The translations under genes were made by a program, and so were the position numbers. A stretch of DNA of 64,000 bases from Apoda limacodes (lineage: Eukaryota; Arthropoda; Insecta; Lepidoptera; Limacodidae): contig OX291552.1 in NCBI GenBank assembly GCA_946406115.1, positions 10,302,836-10,366,835 on the forward strand, written 5' to 3'. How positions within the stretch are numbered: the first letter of the stretch is position 1; the number at the start of each line of letters is the position of its first letter. Below are positions 22,185-31,419 of the stretch, in pieces. The notes under the pieces are model-generated. The model worked only from the letters and a program-made list of their open reading frames with translations. It did no database searches and was not told the DNA's origin.

Positions 22185-22743
22185 CGGCACAATTAGCGGA
22201 ACAGAAAAAAATAACGCATATATTTCCAAGTTCATTCAGATTGTTGGGGGGTGGCATTCTGGATTTAACCCTTCTTTTTAGCAAGTCCTAGATATGCTCT
22301 ATCGGATTTATATCGGGGGAATTTGCTGGCCACTGCATCACCGGTATACCTACGTGGCTCAGATATGCCTGTACCGATTGTGCACTATGAGCACGAGCAT
22401 TATCTTGCATTAGAATAAAGTCGTCACCAATAAATGGGGCAAATGGTACAACATGTTCTTCTAAAATGTCTCTGATGTATCGATCTGCTGTCATGGTCCC
22501 TCCTGTGACTATCACTAACTCCGTGCGAGCTCCCAAACATATCCCTCCCCAAACCATAATCGAGCCGCCACCATAAACCACTGTGTGTTCAAAATTAGAC
22601 TGTATGTGGCGTTCTCCTTTGCGTCTCCATTTTCGCTGTCTCCTATCGATCTGTTTTAAAAGAACTCTGCACTCATCAGTAAAGAGAACCTGCTGCCATT
22701 CGTTCAAATCCTTTTTTTGTGTTCCGCTAATTGTGCCGGTGTG
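22180..22743 (-). mobile_element. Internally deleted Tc1-like element, 564 bp
   Basis: The ends are inverted repeats: 'cacaccggcacaattagcgg' at 22180 and its complement ending at 22743, each bordered by a TA dinucleotide (22178-22179 and 22744-22745), the expected Tc1/mariner target duplication. Full Tc1-type elements are 1.3-1.7 kb, so two thirds are missing, leaving only the C-terminal transposase part. The element sits inside the (TA)n tract of family D. Confidence 0.85.
22286..22710 (-). pseudogene. Tc1-like transposase, C-terminal catalytic part
   Basis: 139 residues are open: 'WQQVLFTDECRVLL' (first catalytic Asp, T-D-E), the glycine-rich 'GGGSIMVWGGI' box, 'ILMQDNARAHSA' (second Asp, D-N-A-x-x-H) and 'WPANSPDINPIEHI' (S-P-D-N-P-I-E, third acidic residue). 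In active relatives the next residue is W (IEHIW..L); here the codon is TAG, a one-base change from TGG, and the frame continues with 'DLLKRRVKSRMPPPNNLNEL'. The N-terminal DNA-binding domain is absent. Confidence 0.85.
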
Positions 22744-23080
22744 TATGTATACATAAATATAACAATTGCTCGTTAAAATAATTATCTAGAATTAAAAAAA
22801 AAACCCTCTCAAAAAATTCATATCGATTAAAAGAGTGAAAGTACCAGTACAGTTGATTGTGACCATTTCAATTTAAGGTGATGCTGCAGCATAAGGTCAA
22901 GGTTTCTATGTCTTCTTGCGATGATATTGAAGTAACAGGATACCAAACTTCGAATTGATCGGATCTGTAGGAGTTGCTTATATCCCTTCATTAACTAAAA
23001 AAAAGCTGATGATCTTCAAATGGATAAACATATTTTCTTGAACAATAGCTAGAAACACTCTCGATCAAGTCACTTTACAA
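22744..23080. other. End of family D, then unassigned flank
   Basis: 22744-22785 completes the family D copy ('gtatacataaatataacaat', 'tgctcgtt'). 22790-23080 has no frame or repeat I can name; family A begins at its end. Confidence 0.45.
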
Positions 23081-23092
23081 AAAAAAACCGGC
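23081..23092 (+). repeat. Left stump of the family A copy that hosts the virus-like element
   Basis: 'aaaaaaaccggc' is the 5' start of family A. It is followed by a short 'aatagaggggatt' filler and then the element's left repeat. The matching right part of the same family begins at 35886. Confidence 0.55.
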
Positions 23093-23176
23093 AATAGAGG
23101 GGATTCGTTGGTTCTGGCGCACTTCCCCCCAACCTCAACCCCTCGCCTAAACTAACCTAACTTTTCTGCCCCCGCA

Positions 23177-23300
23177 CGACTCGCGCTTGACCACTCTCAA
23201 AACCACCCCTGTGTCTGGGGTGTGGCGACTCGCGCTTGACCACTCTCAAAACCACGCCCTGTGTCTGGGATACGTCGACTCACGCTTGACCAGAACTACC
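23177..23300 (+). repeat. Subterminal iteron-like direct repeats, left end
   Basis: Two and a half copies of a 49-50 bp unit beginning 'cgactcgcgcttgaccactc' and continuing 'tcaaaaccac..ccctgtgtct': starts at 23177, 23226 and 23276 (third truncated). Mirrored at the right end. Such repeats could bind an initiator, integrase or terminal protein; that role is inference. Confidence 0.8.
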
Positions 23301-23486
23301 ACGTGACATCACTGTAGGTTCTGTGTAGTTTTGTTAAGTATTTATATCATTATCGTAATGGGTCTATCGTATTTTTCCGTTCATTAGTTATTCTTATTTA
23401 ATTACAATGACGTGAGTGCGATAATGATGTTTGTGGTGACATTCCTAATACCTTTTTAATTATATTTGTACTTGTAAGATAAATCG

Positions 23487-23497
23487 TATATATATAG
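23487..23497 (+). promoter_or_regulatory. Probable TATA box of the TIR gene
   Basis: 'tatatatatag' lies about 100 bases before the inferred ATG (23593), followed 25-30 bases later by 'tcgagagtattcgagttaca', a plausible start region. The same promoter is mirrored in the right repeat. Confidence 0.45.
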
Positions 23498-23592
23498 GAT
23501 AGTCGAGAGTATTCGAGTTACAATTTATCATCAAGTGATTGAATTCATCCTGTGTGATACTGAGGCTGGTTCTATTTACTTCAAAAAAAGCT

Positions 23593-24248
23593 ATGGAGGT
23601 ATGTGTTTTTTTGCTTTATAATTCTTTATCTATATTTATTATATATATTACAGACCCTCAAAACTATGTGTTTGTTTGAATGTCTATTACTTAAACCAAT
23701 TTTGTTTAGGTTTTCACTTTAGGCAAATTTTTGATTCAAATTATTATACAAATATGTATTTAAAGCATAGGCTTATTTTATTACAGAATTCAACATTTAA
23801 CGTAATGGAAGAAAACACGTTCAAGCATTACTACTACGCTACATCGGATGATGAGCAATCAACTGAGAAGGCCTTAGAAACAACAAAGCTCAAACGGTCT
23901 CGTCGAAATAGTATCGACTCATTCTTTGAGGGGACCAATCAGAAGAAAAAGAAACTCAGCTCTACAGTGGCGAGATCTTCAAAAGATGGTATCCCTGGTG
24001 TCACATACTTGTCTACTAATAATGATGATGGGGCTCATGCTACACATTTGATAAAAATTGAGGTGTATGACCTCATAAAATTGAAAAAAGTACCAGTAGA
24101 TGAACATTGGAAACACTCAGAAGTGAGGATCAAATATTATACGGATACAAAAGATGAAAAATATGAGCAAACGAAGGGTATCATATTTGATATCACGAAG
24201 CAAATAGCAGAAACCAATAACTGTAAAAAATACTTTTTTAAAAAGTAA
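23593..24248 (+). CDS. TIR-encoded protein of unknown function, left copy (two exons)
   Basis: A continuous frame ends at 24248. The best start is a mini-exon: ATG-GAG at 23593-23598 followed by a GTATGT donor, an intron of 188 bases (23599-23786, ending 'ttattacag'), then exon 2 from 23787, which keeps the frame into a second in-frame ATG at 23805. The spliced product would be about 155 residues. It is hydrophilic: an acidic N-terminal part, a basic nuclear-signal-like patch (KLKRSRRNS, then NQKKKKLS), a conserved-looking middle ('GIPGVTYLST', 'HLIKIEVYDLIKLKKVPVDE') and a Lys-rich tail. No family is recognised. Because it lies wholly inside the terminal repeat the element carries two copies, transcribed towards its centre. 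A role in DNA-end handling, regulation or host interaction is guesswork. Confidence 0.65.
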
Positions 24249-24370
24249 TCTCTAATAGCTAAATTAATTTATAAGAACCATCCTTACAAAATTTTATGAG
24301 TATCTAATTGATAAGTAACGAGCAACTATTAATTAACCATCAAATAAAATAGTAATCACTTTATCGACTT

Positions 24371-24380
24371 GTATATATAA
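24371..24380 (+). promoter_or_regulatory. Probable TATA box of the polymerase gene
   Basis: 'gtatatataa' 73 bases ahead of the inferred polymerase ATG at 24453, just inside the left terminal repeat. Confidence 0.45.
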
Positions 24381-24452
24381 GAGAAAAATCGAACATTATA
24401 TTTATTATTAATTCATCATTCACAAGCAAAGCTAAACTGGTTTATTTCAACC

Positions 24453-27400
24453 ATGTCACTAGAAAGTGTTTTTTTTCAAAATGTTTTTGAAGAAGAAGAA
24501 AAAGAACTAATGAGAGCGTGTGAGAATTATGAAGATAATGCTCTGGAAAATCCGTATTATGACACTTCACTGTTTAACATCTGTAAAGAAGTTGAGGAAA
24601 CATTCAGGTATACATTCTAACTATACTTATTTAAATTTTATGTTACATATTTGTGTTCTTATATTAACATAAGCATGTTATATCTACAGAAAATCTTCAA
24701 TTCAAGTCGGTCGAGGTTTGAAGAGACAAGCTGATATTAGTGTTGAAGATTTACAACAAGCATCGACGTCATCATCTGCCAATACAACACATAGAAAGAA
24801 CGTTATGTGTCAAATATGTGAATTACAGGTTAGCCAAAGGTTCTATGCTCAGCACTTACGATCTAAGGAACACAAAGAAAAATGTCTTATTCATAATCAT
24901 AATTTACATAATGTCTCTGTTATATCAGTTGCTTTTGGGTCTCGGGTCTTAACGTATAGAATTGTATCACCTAAAGCTAATGAGTCACTTAAAATACAAA
25001 CTCCTGAAGTATTCATAGCATCAATTAAAGAGTCGATACTATTTCTTATTCAGGAATGTTTAAAAGAGTTAACTATTGTTAAAGTTAATTTTATTATTCA
25101 TGCAGATTTTGAACAGGAAACAAAAGATTTAAAAAATTCTTTCGATTTTCAAACAAAAAATTGGACTATTTCTTTAGGGGACGAATTAGAAAATTATTTA
25201 GAAACTTTAAGCGAAGACATTAAAAATAAAATGAGTGATTTCGAAGCAAAAGATAGTGGATATACTTTAAAAAAAATTCAGTTCTTAGAAATGAATGTTA
25301 ATAAGTTCAATCCCTTACGAGGGTCTTCGTTTATTGAATTACCTTTAGATATTAAGCGTAAAAAAGCAGTCATAAATGTAAAAAATAACGATCAACAATG
25401 TTTTAAGTGGGCTTTATTATCCGCACTATATCCTGTAAATAAAAGTTCTGAAAGGGTATCATCATACTTGAGGAATCAAAATAGACTAAAGTTTAATAAT
25501 ATACAGTTCCCAATCAAATTATCGGATATACCCAAGGTAGAAAAACAGAATAACATTAGTATCAATGTTTTCGGATTAGAATTTAACAAAGAAAAAAAAT
25601 GTAATACCATCGTTGGACCATTATATTTTACAAAATGTCGTAAAGAATTACACATTAACTTATTATTTTTAAACAATGGTTCAAATGGTCATTATTGTTT
25701 TATAAAAAATTTATCACGCTTGGTTAGTAAACAAATAACAAATCGAAATAATGCTATTCATATCTGTGATGGTTGCCTTCTATATTTTAAATCTAAAGTT
25801 AATTTAATTAATCACCAAAAACATGACTGTGCTCATATTGTTACTGAATTACCAGGAATTCATAAAAAAGGAAAAGATTGGTTTAATCGGGAAACAAATA
25901 ATGATGAAATCTATTTTGATAAGTTTCAAAGAAAATTAAAATTACCTTTTGTAATATATGCAGACTTTGAAGCTCTTTTAAAACCCGTCACCTCATGTGA
26001 CCCTGATCCATCGAAGTCATATACAAAAACAATACATGAACATGAAGTTTATAGTTATGGATACTATATAAAATGTTCGTATGATGATAAGCTGTCTACA
26101 TACAGAACATACACAGGGCCTAATTGTGCAAAAATGTTTATGGAAAGCATTTACAAAGATATTAGCAATATACATAGGATAAATTGTTTTCAAAAATGTC
26201 CACTTCCATTAACTAACGAAGAGAAGGAATCTATTAGACAATCGCAATTATGTTATATTTGTGAAGGGCTATTGGGTGATGACATCACAGTAGACTATGA
26301 TTGGAATACTGGTAATTTTAAAGGTGTTGCTCACGAATTATGTAGTTCAAAGTATCGTGTTCCCTTTTTCATTCCCATTCTATTTCATAATCTAAGTAAT
26401 TATGATGCTCATTTTATTGTTCATGCTTTGAATTTTAAAGATGGAGAAATAGATATCATTCCGCAAAATAAGGAAAAATATATTTCATTCTCAAAAAAAC
26501 TTAATATAAGAGGTCATTTAGTACATTTGCGGTTTTTAGATTCCTTTAAATTCATGGCCAGTAGTTTAGATAGTTTAGCTAAAAATCTAAAAAAAGATCA
26601 ATTTATAGAATTAAGAAAACAATTTCCAAACGAAAATGATTTTAATAAACTTATTAGGAAAGGTGTTTTTCCTTATGAATTTGTTAATTCTTATGAATCC
26701 TTAAAAGTTACAACTCTTCCAGATCAAGACGCTTTCTTTAACTCTTTAAGTAATACCAGTGTCTCAGATGATGATTATAAACATGCTCAAAATGTTTGGA
26801 TCCAATTTAAATGTAAAAATATGTTGGACTATTCCAATCTATACTTAAGAACTGATGTAATGTTACTCACTGATATTTTTGAAAACTTTAGAGAAATTTG
26901 TATTAAAACATATGAACTCGACCCTGTACAATATTTATACCCTTCCAGGATTAAGCTGGGATGCAATGCTAAAATGTACTAACATAACACTGGAATTATT
27001 AAAAGACTTTGATAAAATAGCATTCGTAAAGTCTGGTATAAGAGGTGGTATTTCACAGTGTTCTAACAGATATGGAAAGGCAAATAACGAGTACATGGGT
27101 GATTACAAAGATAACTTACCAAAATCTTACTTAATGTATTTTGATGCAAACAATCTCTATGGTTGGGCAATGTCTCAGTATTTGCCTGTAAGAGATTTTA
27201 AATGGGTTAACCCGAACATAGACTTCAATATATCAGATTCATCAGATATTGGATACATACTGGAAGTTGATCTTGAATACCCTGAAAATTTACATGATCT
27301 TCATTCAGACTTACCTTTATGCCCTGAAAACATTGTAATCGGTAACAGTAAAGATAAAAAATTAGTACCAAATTTATATAACAAAACTAAATATATTATT

Positions 27401-28354
27401 CACTATAGAAATCTGAAGCAATGTTTACAACTTGGTATGAAATTAATTAGAGTTCATAGAGTTTTACAGTTTGAGCAAAGTCCTTGGTTGAAGAAATATA
27501 TAGATTTAAATACACAACTAAGAACTTTAGCTAAAAGTGACTTTGAAAAAGATTTTTATAAACTTATGAATAATGCAGTCTTTGGTAAAACTATGGAAAA
27601 TGTTGAAAAACGTGTTAATGTGAAATTGTTAACCCACTGGGAAAACCATGGAAAAATTCAAGGTGCACAAAGTTTAATTGCTCGCCCTGAGTTTCATAGT
27701 CTATCTATATTCTCCGAGTCTTTAATTGCTGTACAATTACAAAAGACTAAGGTATATTTCAATAAACCATTTGTTTTAGGATTTTGTATATTAGAAATAT
27801 CAAAAACATTGATGTATAACTTTCATTATAATTACATGAAAAGAAAATACAATAATAGTGTCAAGTTATTATACACTGATACGGATAGCTTAGTTTACCA
27901 TGTATTTACAGATAATTTTTATAATGATATAAAATCTGACTTAGAATGTTTTTTCGATACTTCAGACTATTCTAGTGATAATGTTTATGGTTTCCCACTT
28001 TTAAATAAAAAGAAACTTGGATATTTTAAGGATGAGAACAATGGTAAAATATTTCGGGAGTTTGTAGGACTTCGATCAAAAATGTATGCAATGGACATTG
28101 AAAGTAAGGTTATTGCTAAAGCTAAAGGTGTAAATAAAAGTGTGACAAAAAAGATGAATTTGGAAAATTATAAGTTGTGTCTATTTAATAAAAATGTAAA
28201 TGTTTCACAAATGTGTAGGATTCGAAGTGTGAAACATACTATTTTTACACAACAAATTAATAAAACTTGTCTATCCTGTAATGACACCAAGAGATATATT
28301 TACCCTAATTCAACAGATACATATGCTTGGGGTCATTTTAAGATTAACTTATAG
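24453..28354 (+). pseudogene. polB: Protein-primed family B DNA polymerase (spliced, frameshifted)
   Basis: The inferred first exon 24453-24607 encodes an acidic N-terminus (MSLESVFFQNVFEEEEKEL...); an 82-base intron (24608-24689, GT..AG) joins it in frame to the main ORF. A C2H2-like finger (C-x2-C near 24808, H near 24858) follows. A Cys/His-bearing region (QQCFKWALLSALYP near 25395; HYCFIKN near 25690) precedes the polymerase. Exonuclease motifs: DFE at 25963, NYDAHF at about 26396, Y-x3-D at about 26845. Polymerase motifs: FDANNLYG at about 27139, NNAVFGKTMEN at about 27570, YTDTDS at about 27870. The reading frame changes at about 26930-26945, between ExoIII and motif A, by what looks like one extra base in a T/A run, so one polypeptide cannot be made. 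Protein-primed PolBs copy linear DNA from terminal-protein-capped ends, which fits the inverted repeats. The frameshift could in principle be a sequencing error. Confidence 0.93.
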
Positions 28355-28564
28355 TTTTGAAATAATAATAATATAGAGTATTAATTGTATCTGGTTTATG
28401 TGTGTTTAAAAAATGTAAGGTAATAACTATTATTAAGTAATCTAATGATTGTAATTTTTTTTTATTATTAATTATATTGTTTTTAATATATAAGTGTTTG
28501 TTTTTATTGCTTTCCTCCATATGAATTTGAACATTTTCAAAGAGAACACACATTAAAAATAATT
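28355..28564. other. Intergenic spacer between polymerase and ATPase
   Basis: 210 bases, very AT-rich with poly-T runs; probably holds the ATPase promoter or polyadenylation signals. No frame of note. Confidence 0.4.
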
Positions 28565-29224
28565 ATGATTCATTTTTATCATCCCTTTACAGTAATTGTA
28601 GCTGGCCCTAGTGGATGTGGTAAATCAGTTTTTGTTAAAAATTTTGTGAAACATGCTAATGAGATTTGCAATCAACATTTTTCTAATATTATGTGGTGTT
28701 ATGATGAAATGCAACCGTTATACAACTTGAACAATGTTAATTATTACCAAGGTATTCCTGACCTCAGTATGTTTGATGGAGAACAACCACAACTAATAAT
28801 AATCGATGACCTCATGCGAGAGTCTGATGGTCGTGTTGTTGACATATTCACAAAGGGTAGTCATCATAGAAACATTAGTGTTTTCTATATTACACAAAAT
28901 ATATTCCATCAAGGTAAAGGACGGAGAGATATTTCTTTAAACTCTAGTTATATAGTCTACTTTAAAAATCCACGAGATAAAACACAAATTCGTTACTTAG
29001 CACGTCAAGTCTCACCTGAAAACATTAAATTTTTGGAAGATGCCTACAAAGATGCTACTAGTGAACCTCATGGCTACCTAATGATAGATTTAAAACAGGA
29101 CACAATTGATATGTGTCGATTTAAAACGAGAATATTTCCTTCTGACCAGAACTGCATTGTATATATACCTAAAAAAGGATTTAAATACAGCAAACATAAT
29201 GAAATTCCAATCATTCATAAATAA
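28565..29224 (+). CDS. FtsK/HerA-like genome-packaging ATPase, 219 aa
   Basis: The start ATG at 28565 is followed by a short beta-strand segment and a clean Walker A, 'VAGPSGCGKSVFVKNF' (about residues 11-26). Walker B is 'QLIIIDDLM' (about 77-85), and a sensor-like 'YITQN' follows (about 115). Size and motif order match the A32/FtsK-HerA packaging ATPases of Polintons and adintoviruses, which pump the DNA into preformed capsids. The frame is intact. The stop TAA shares its last base with the ATG of the next small gene (TAATG at 29222-29226). Confidence 0.88.
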   Translation: MIHFYHPFTVIVAGPSGCGKSVFVKNFVKHANEICNQHFSNIMWCYDEMQPLYNLNNVNYYQGIPDLSMFDGEQPQLIIIDDLMRESDGRVVDIFTKGSHHRNISVFYITQNIFHQGKGRRDISLNSSYIVYFKNPRDKTQIRYLARQVSPENIKFLEDAYKDATSEPHGYLMIDLKQDTIDMCRFKTRIFPSDQNCIVYIPKKGFKYSKHNEIPIIHK

Positions 29225-29553
29225 TGCATTCAAGAGTGACTACACATCAAGAACTTTTAAAATCGTTGCATGTATTGAAACCAAGACATAGAAAAGCTTT
29301 ACTTTAATCTTGTAGTAAAGAAGAAATAAATTTTATTTGTGAGTGTATTTACAACGTATTACAGGGTAAAATACCCGTCAAGGAAAATGATAAAAACAAA
29401 TTAAAAAAATATAAAAATATATTGAGAAAGTTGGTGTGTAAAGGAAGAAATCTACTTAGAAAAAACGTAATTATTCAAAGGGGTGGTGCCTTTTTACCTA
29501 TTATTTTAGGATCTGTTCTAAGTGCCTTGGTGAGTTCAATTTTAAAACCTTAG
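29224..29553 (+). pseudogene. Small basic/hydrophobic protein (109 aa) with an in-frame stop
   Basis: Too short and broken to stand out as an ORF: ATG at 29224 overlaps the ATPase stop; the frame is open except for TAA at 29305-29307 (codon 28) and ends at TAG 29551-29553. Residues before the stop: MHSRVTTHQELLKSLHVLKP. After it come a cysteine-bearing helix (EEINFICECIYNVLQGKIPV), a Lys-rich stretch (KLKKYKNILRKLVCKGRN) and a C-terminus of QRGGAFLP followed by a hydrophobic segment (LGSVLSALVSSIL). I recall this layout, with the RGG-hydrophobic end, from small proteins of insect adintoviruses/Polintons, compared by some with adenovirus core or membrane-active proteins. That assignment is tentative. 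Confidence 0.65.
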
Positions 29554-29572
29554 CAGGAAAATAAAAGCAAAA

Positions 29573-30355
29573 ATGGAACATGCTAAAAAAATGATTCTAA
29601 TTGAACCTAATTTGATAGAAAAAATTAAAAAGGAAAATGAAACACAAAGCGCTTTAAATACTTTATCCCGTTTAGATGGTGAAATGAAAGATATTTTAAA
29701 TAGTAATGTAGAAGATAGAGAAAAATGGATTTTGTATTTACAAACACTTTATTTACAACATTTTACTGAAGTAGAACGACGACCATATCAAATACCAATT
29801 ATAACCAAAACAGAAAGTTCGCCTAATTATAAAGATACTGATGTCATTAAGGAAACAGTCCTTGACACTGAGCAGGTATCAAACATAAAATCAAAAACCA
29901 TAAATGATACTGACTTAACCCCATTTTATTCAAAGCAACAACTCTTGAAATTGATTCCTAAGACGTATATAAAACGAGGTGAATTACTAATAGAATCAAT
30001 TTTTTCAAATAAAAATAAGGTAGATTGGGATACCAATGGAACTGTTAGTATCAATAATATGAAAATACCAGGGAGTAACATTATAGACCTGGTGAATGAT
30101 ACACTAAGACCACTTAAACACAGTGATCCAATTGGGTGGCAAGAGTTTGCATCAGCATTAAAAGAAATTAAAATACCATTAACTTATATTGGAAATCCAA
30201 AAAGACTAGAACATATTAATAAACTTTACTTAGGTGATATAAAAGAAGAAATTCCACTTAACAAATTGCAATCAGATAATAGTTTTACTCCTACTAAGAC
30301 TCATTTTAACAAAATCAAGAAAAAAATAGACTGGGAAAAATGGACCCCCTATTAG
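29573..30355 (+). CDS. Conserved Polinton protein of unknown function, 260 aa
   Basis: Intact frame from ATG 29573, 20 bases after the small gene, ending inside the integrase gene (16-base overlap). The N-terminal third is charged and helical (about residues 1-75; 'SALNTLSRLDGEMKDIL'), the middle is polar and variable-looking, and the last half holds 'LLKLIPKTYIKRGELLIESI', 'GSNIIDLVNDTL' and 'GWQEFASALKEIKIP'. Proteins with this arrangement commonly sit just before the integrase in insect Polintons. No catalytic motif is seen. It might be a scaffold, core or terminal-protein-like factor; I cannot tell which. Confidence 0.7.
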   Translation: MEHAKKMILIEPNLIEKIKKENETQSALNTLSRLDGEMKDILNSNVEDREKWILYLQTLYLQHFTEVERRPYQIPIITKTESSPNYKDTDVIKETVLDTEQVSNIKSKTINDTDLTPFYSKQQLLKLIPKTYIKRGELLIESIFSNKNKVDWDTNGTVSINNMKIPGSNIIDLVNDTLRPLKHSDPIGWQEFASALKEIKIPLTYIGNPKRLEHINKLYLGDIKEEIPLNKLQSDNSFTPTKTHFNKIKKKIDWEKWTPY

Positions 30356-31419
30356 AAATAAATCAGATTTACTATGATGTTTCTCATCCTGCTGGATATG
30401 GAGGTGTTAACAAACTCATCAACTCGTTAAAGGGAAAAATGACAGCAAAACAAGTGAAAAATTGGTTGCAAGAACAAGAAACTTACACATTACATAAACC
30501 TGTAAGAAATAGATTTCCTAGAAATAAGTACATTTTATCTAATTATAATGACTTGTGGCAGGTGGATTTAAGTGATATGCGCACTTATTCTGAATATAAT
30601 GATGGTTTTAAATATATTCTGTGTGTTATTGATGTATTTAGTAAATATGCATTTGCTAGATGTTTAAAAAAAAAGAACTCTATAACTATAAAAGAATGCT
30701 TTGAAAGTATATTTAATGAGTCAAAATCCTTACCTAACCACATTCAGTCAGATAAGGGAACTGAATTTGTTTCTAAGGATGTGCAAAAATATTTTAAAAG
30801 TAAAGGTATAAACTATTACACCACTAACAATCCTGATATAAAAGCTAGTATCGTGGAACGCTTTCAAAGAACATTAAAGACAAAAATGTGGCGGTATTTC
30901 ACACATCATAACACATATAGATATGTTGATATTTTAAAAGATTTGATTTATTCTTATAATCATAGCTATCATTCAAGTATAAAAATGTGTCCCAAAGATG
31001 TTAACTCAGAAAATATTATGACTGTTTGAAATAATTTATATGATAGAGATAAAGGGCAAAAGGCTATTCTAAACAGGTTTAAAGAAGGTGATTATGTTAG
31101 GATAACAAAACATAAACACATATTTCAAAAAGGATACGAGAGCAACTGGAGTGATGAAATATTTGTTATTACTTCAGTTATAAGAAGATCACCTTGGGTA
31201 GTTTATACGTTAAAAGATCTTCAAAATGAACCCATTACAGGTACATTTTATGAAAAAGAATTACAAAAAGTAATATACAACCCCACTCTCCCACATAAAA
31301 TAGATAAAATACTCCACACTCGTTATTTTGGAAATAGAAAGCAAGTACTAGTGAAGTGGAAAGGTTATCCAAACAAATTTAATACTTGGGTATCATTAAA
31401 AGATATAGAAAAAATATGA
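30340..31419 (+). pseudogene. Retroviral-type integrase with C-terminal chromodomain, one in-frame stop
   Basis: The frame runs 30340-31419 with one TGA at 31027-31029. The RNase H-fold core carries the D-D-E residues: D in WQVDLSD (nt 30565), D in IQSDKGTEF (30751) and E in SIVERFQR (30856), about 35 residues apart in the second pair. After the stop the same frame continues through 'NRFKEGDYVRI', an SH3-like segment, and a chromodomain ('KILHTRYFGNRKQVLVKWKG', 'YPNKFNTWVSLKDIE') at about 31305-31416. The stop is at a position where relatives usually have Trp (V-W-x-N-L), a one-base change. Polinton integrases insert the element with a 5-6 bp target duplication; the chromodomain may steer it to chromatin. 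The gene's end overlaps the penton start (ATGA at 31416-31419). Confidence 0.9.

Larger units (their letters stand above)
23106..24280 (+). repeat. Left terminal inverted repeat of the Polinton
   Basis: 1,175 bases correspond, without net insertion or deletion, to the complement of 34613-35787. Differences I can see are a few substitutions in the outermost 60 bases and one codon (TAT here, TTT at the right) in the enclosed gene. It contains direct repeats of 49-50 bp near the tip (23177, 23226, 23276) and a complete intron-bearing gene with a TATA box. Confidence 0.92.

Noticed and set aside
26925..26945. Programmed ribosomal frameshift in PolB
   Set aside because: No clear slippery heptamer followed by a stem is visible, and related polymerases are encoded in one frame as far as I know. 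A single-base change in a T/A run is simpler.
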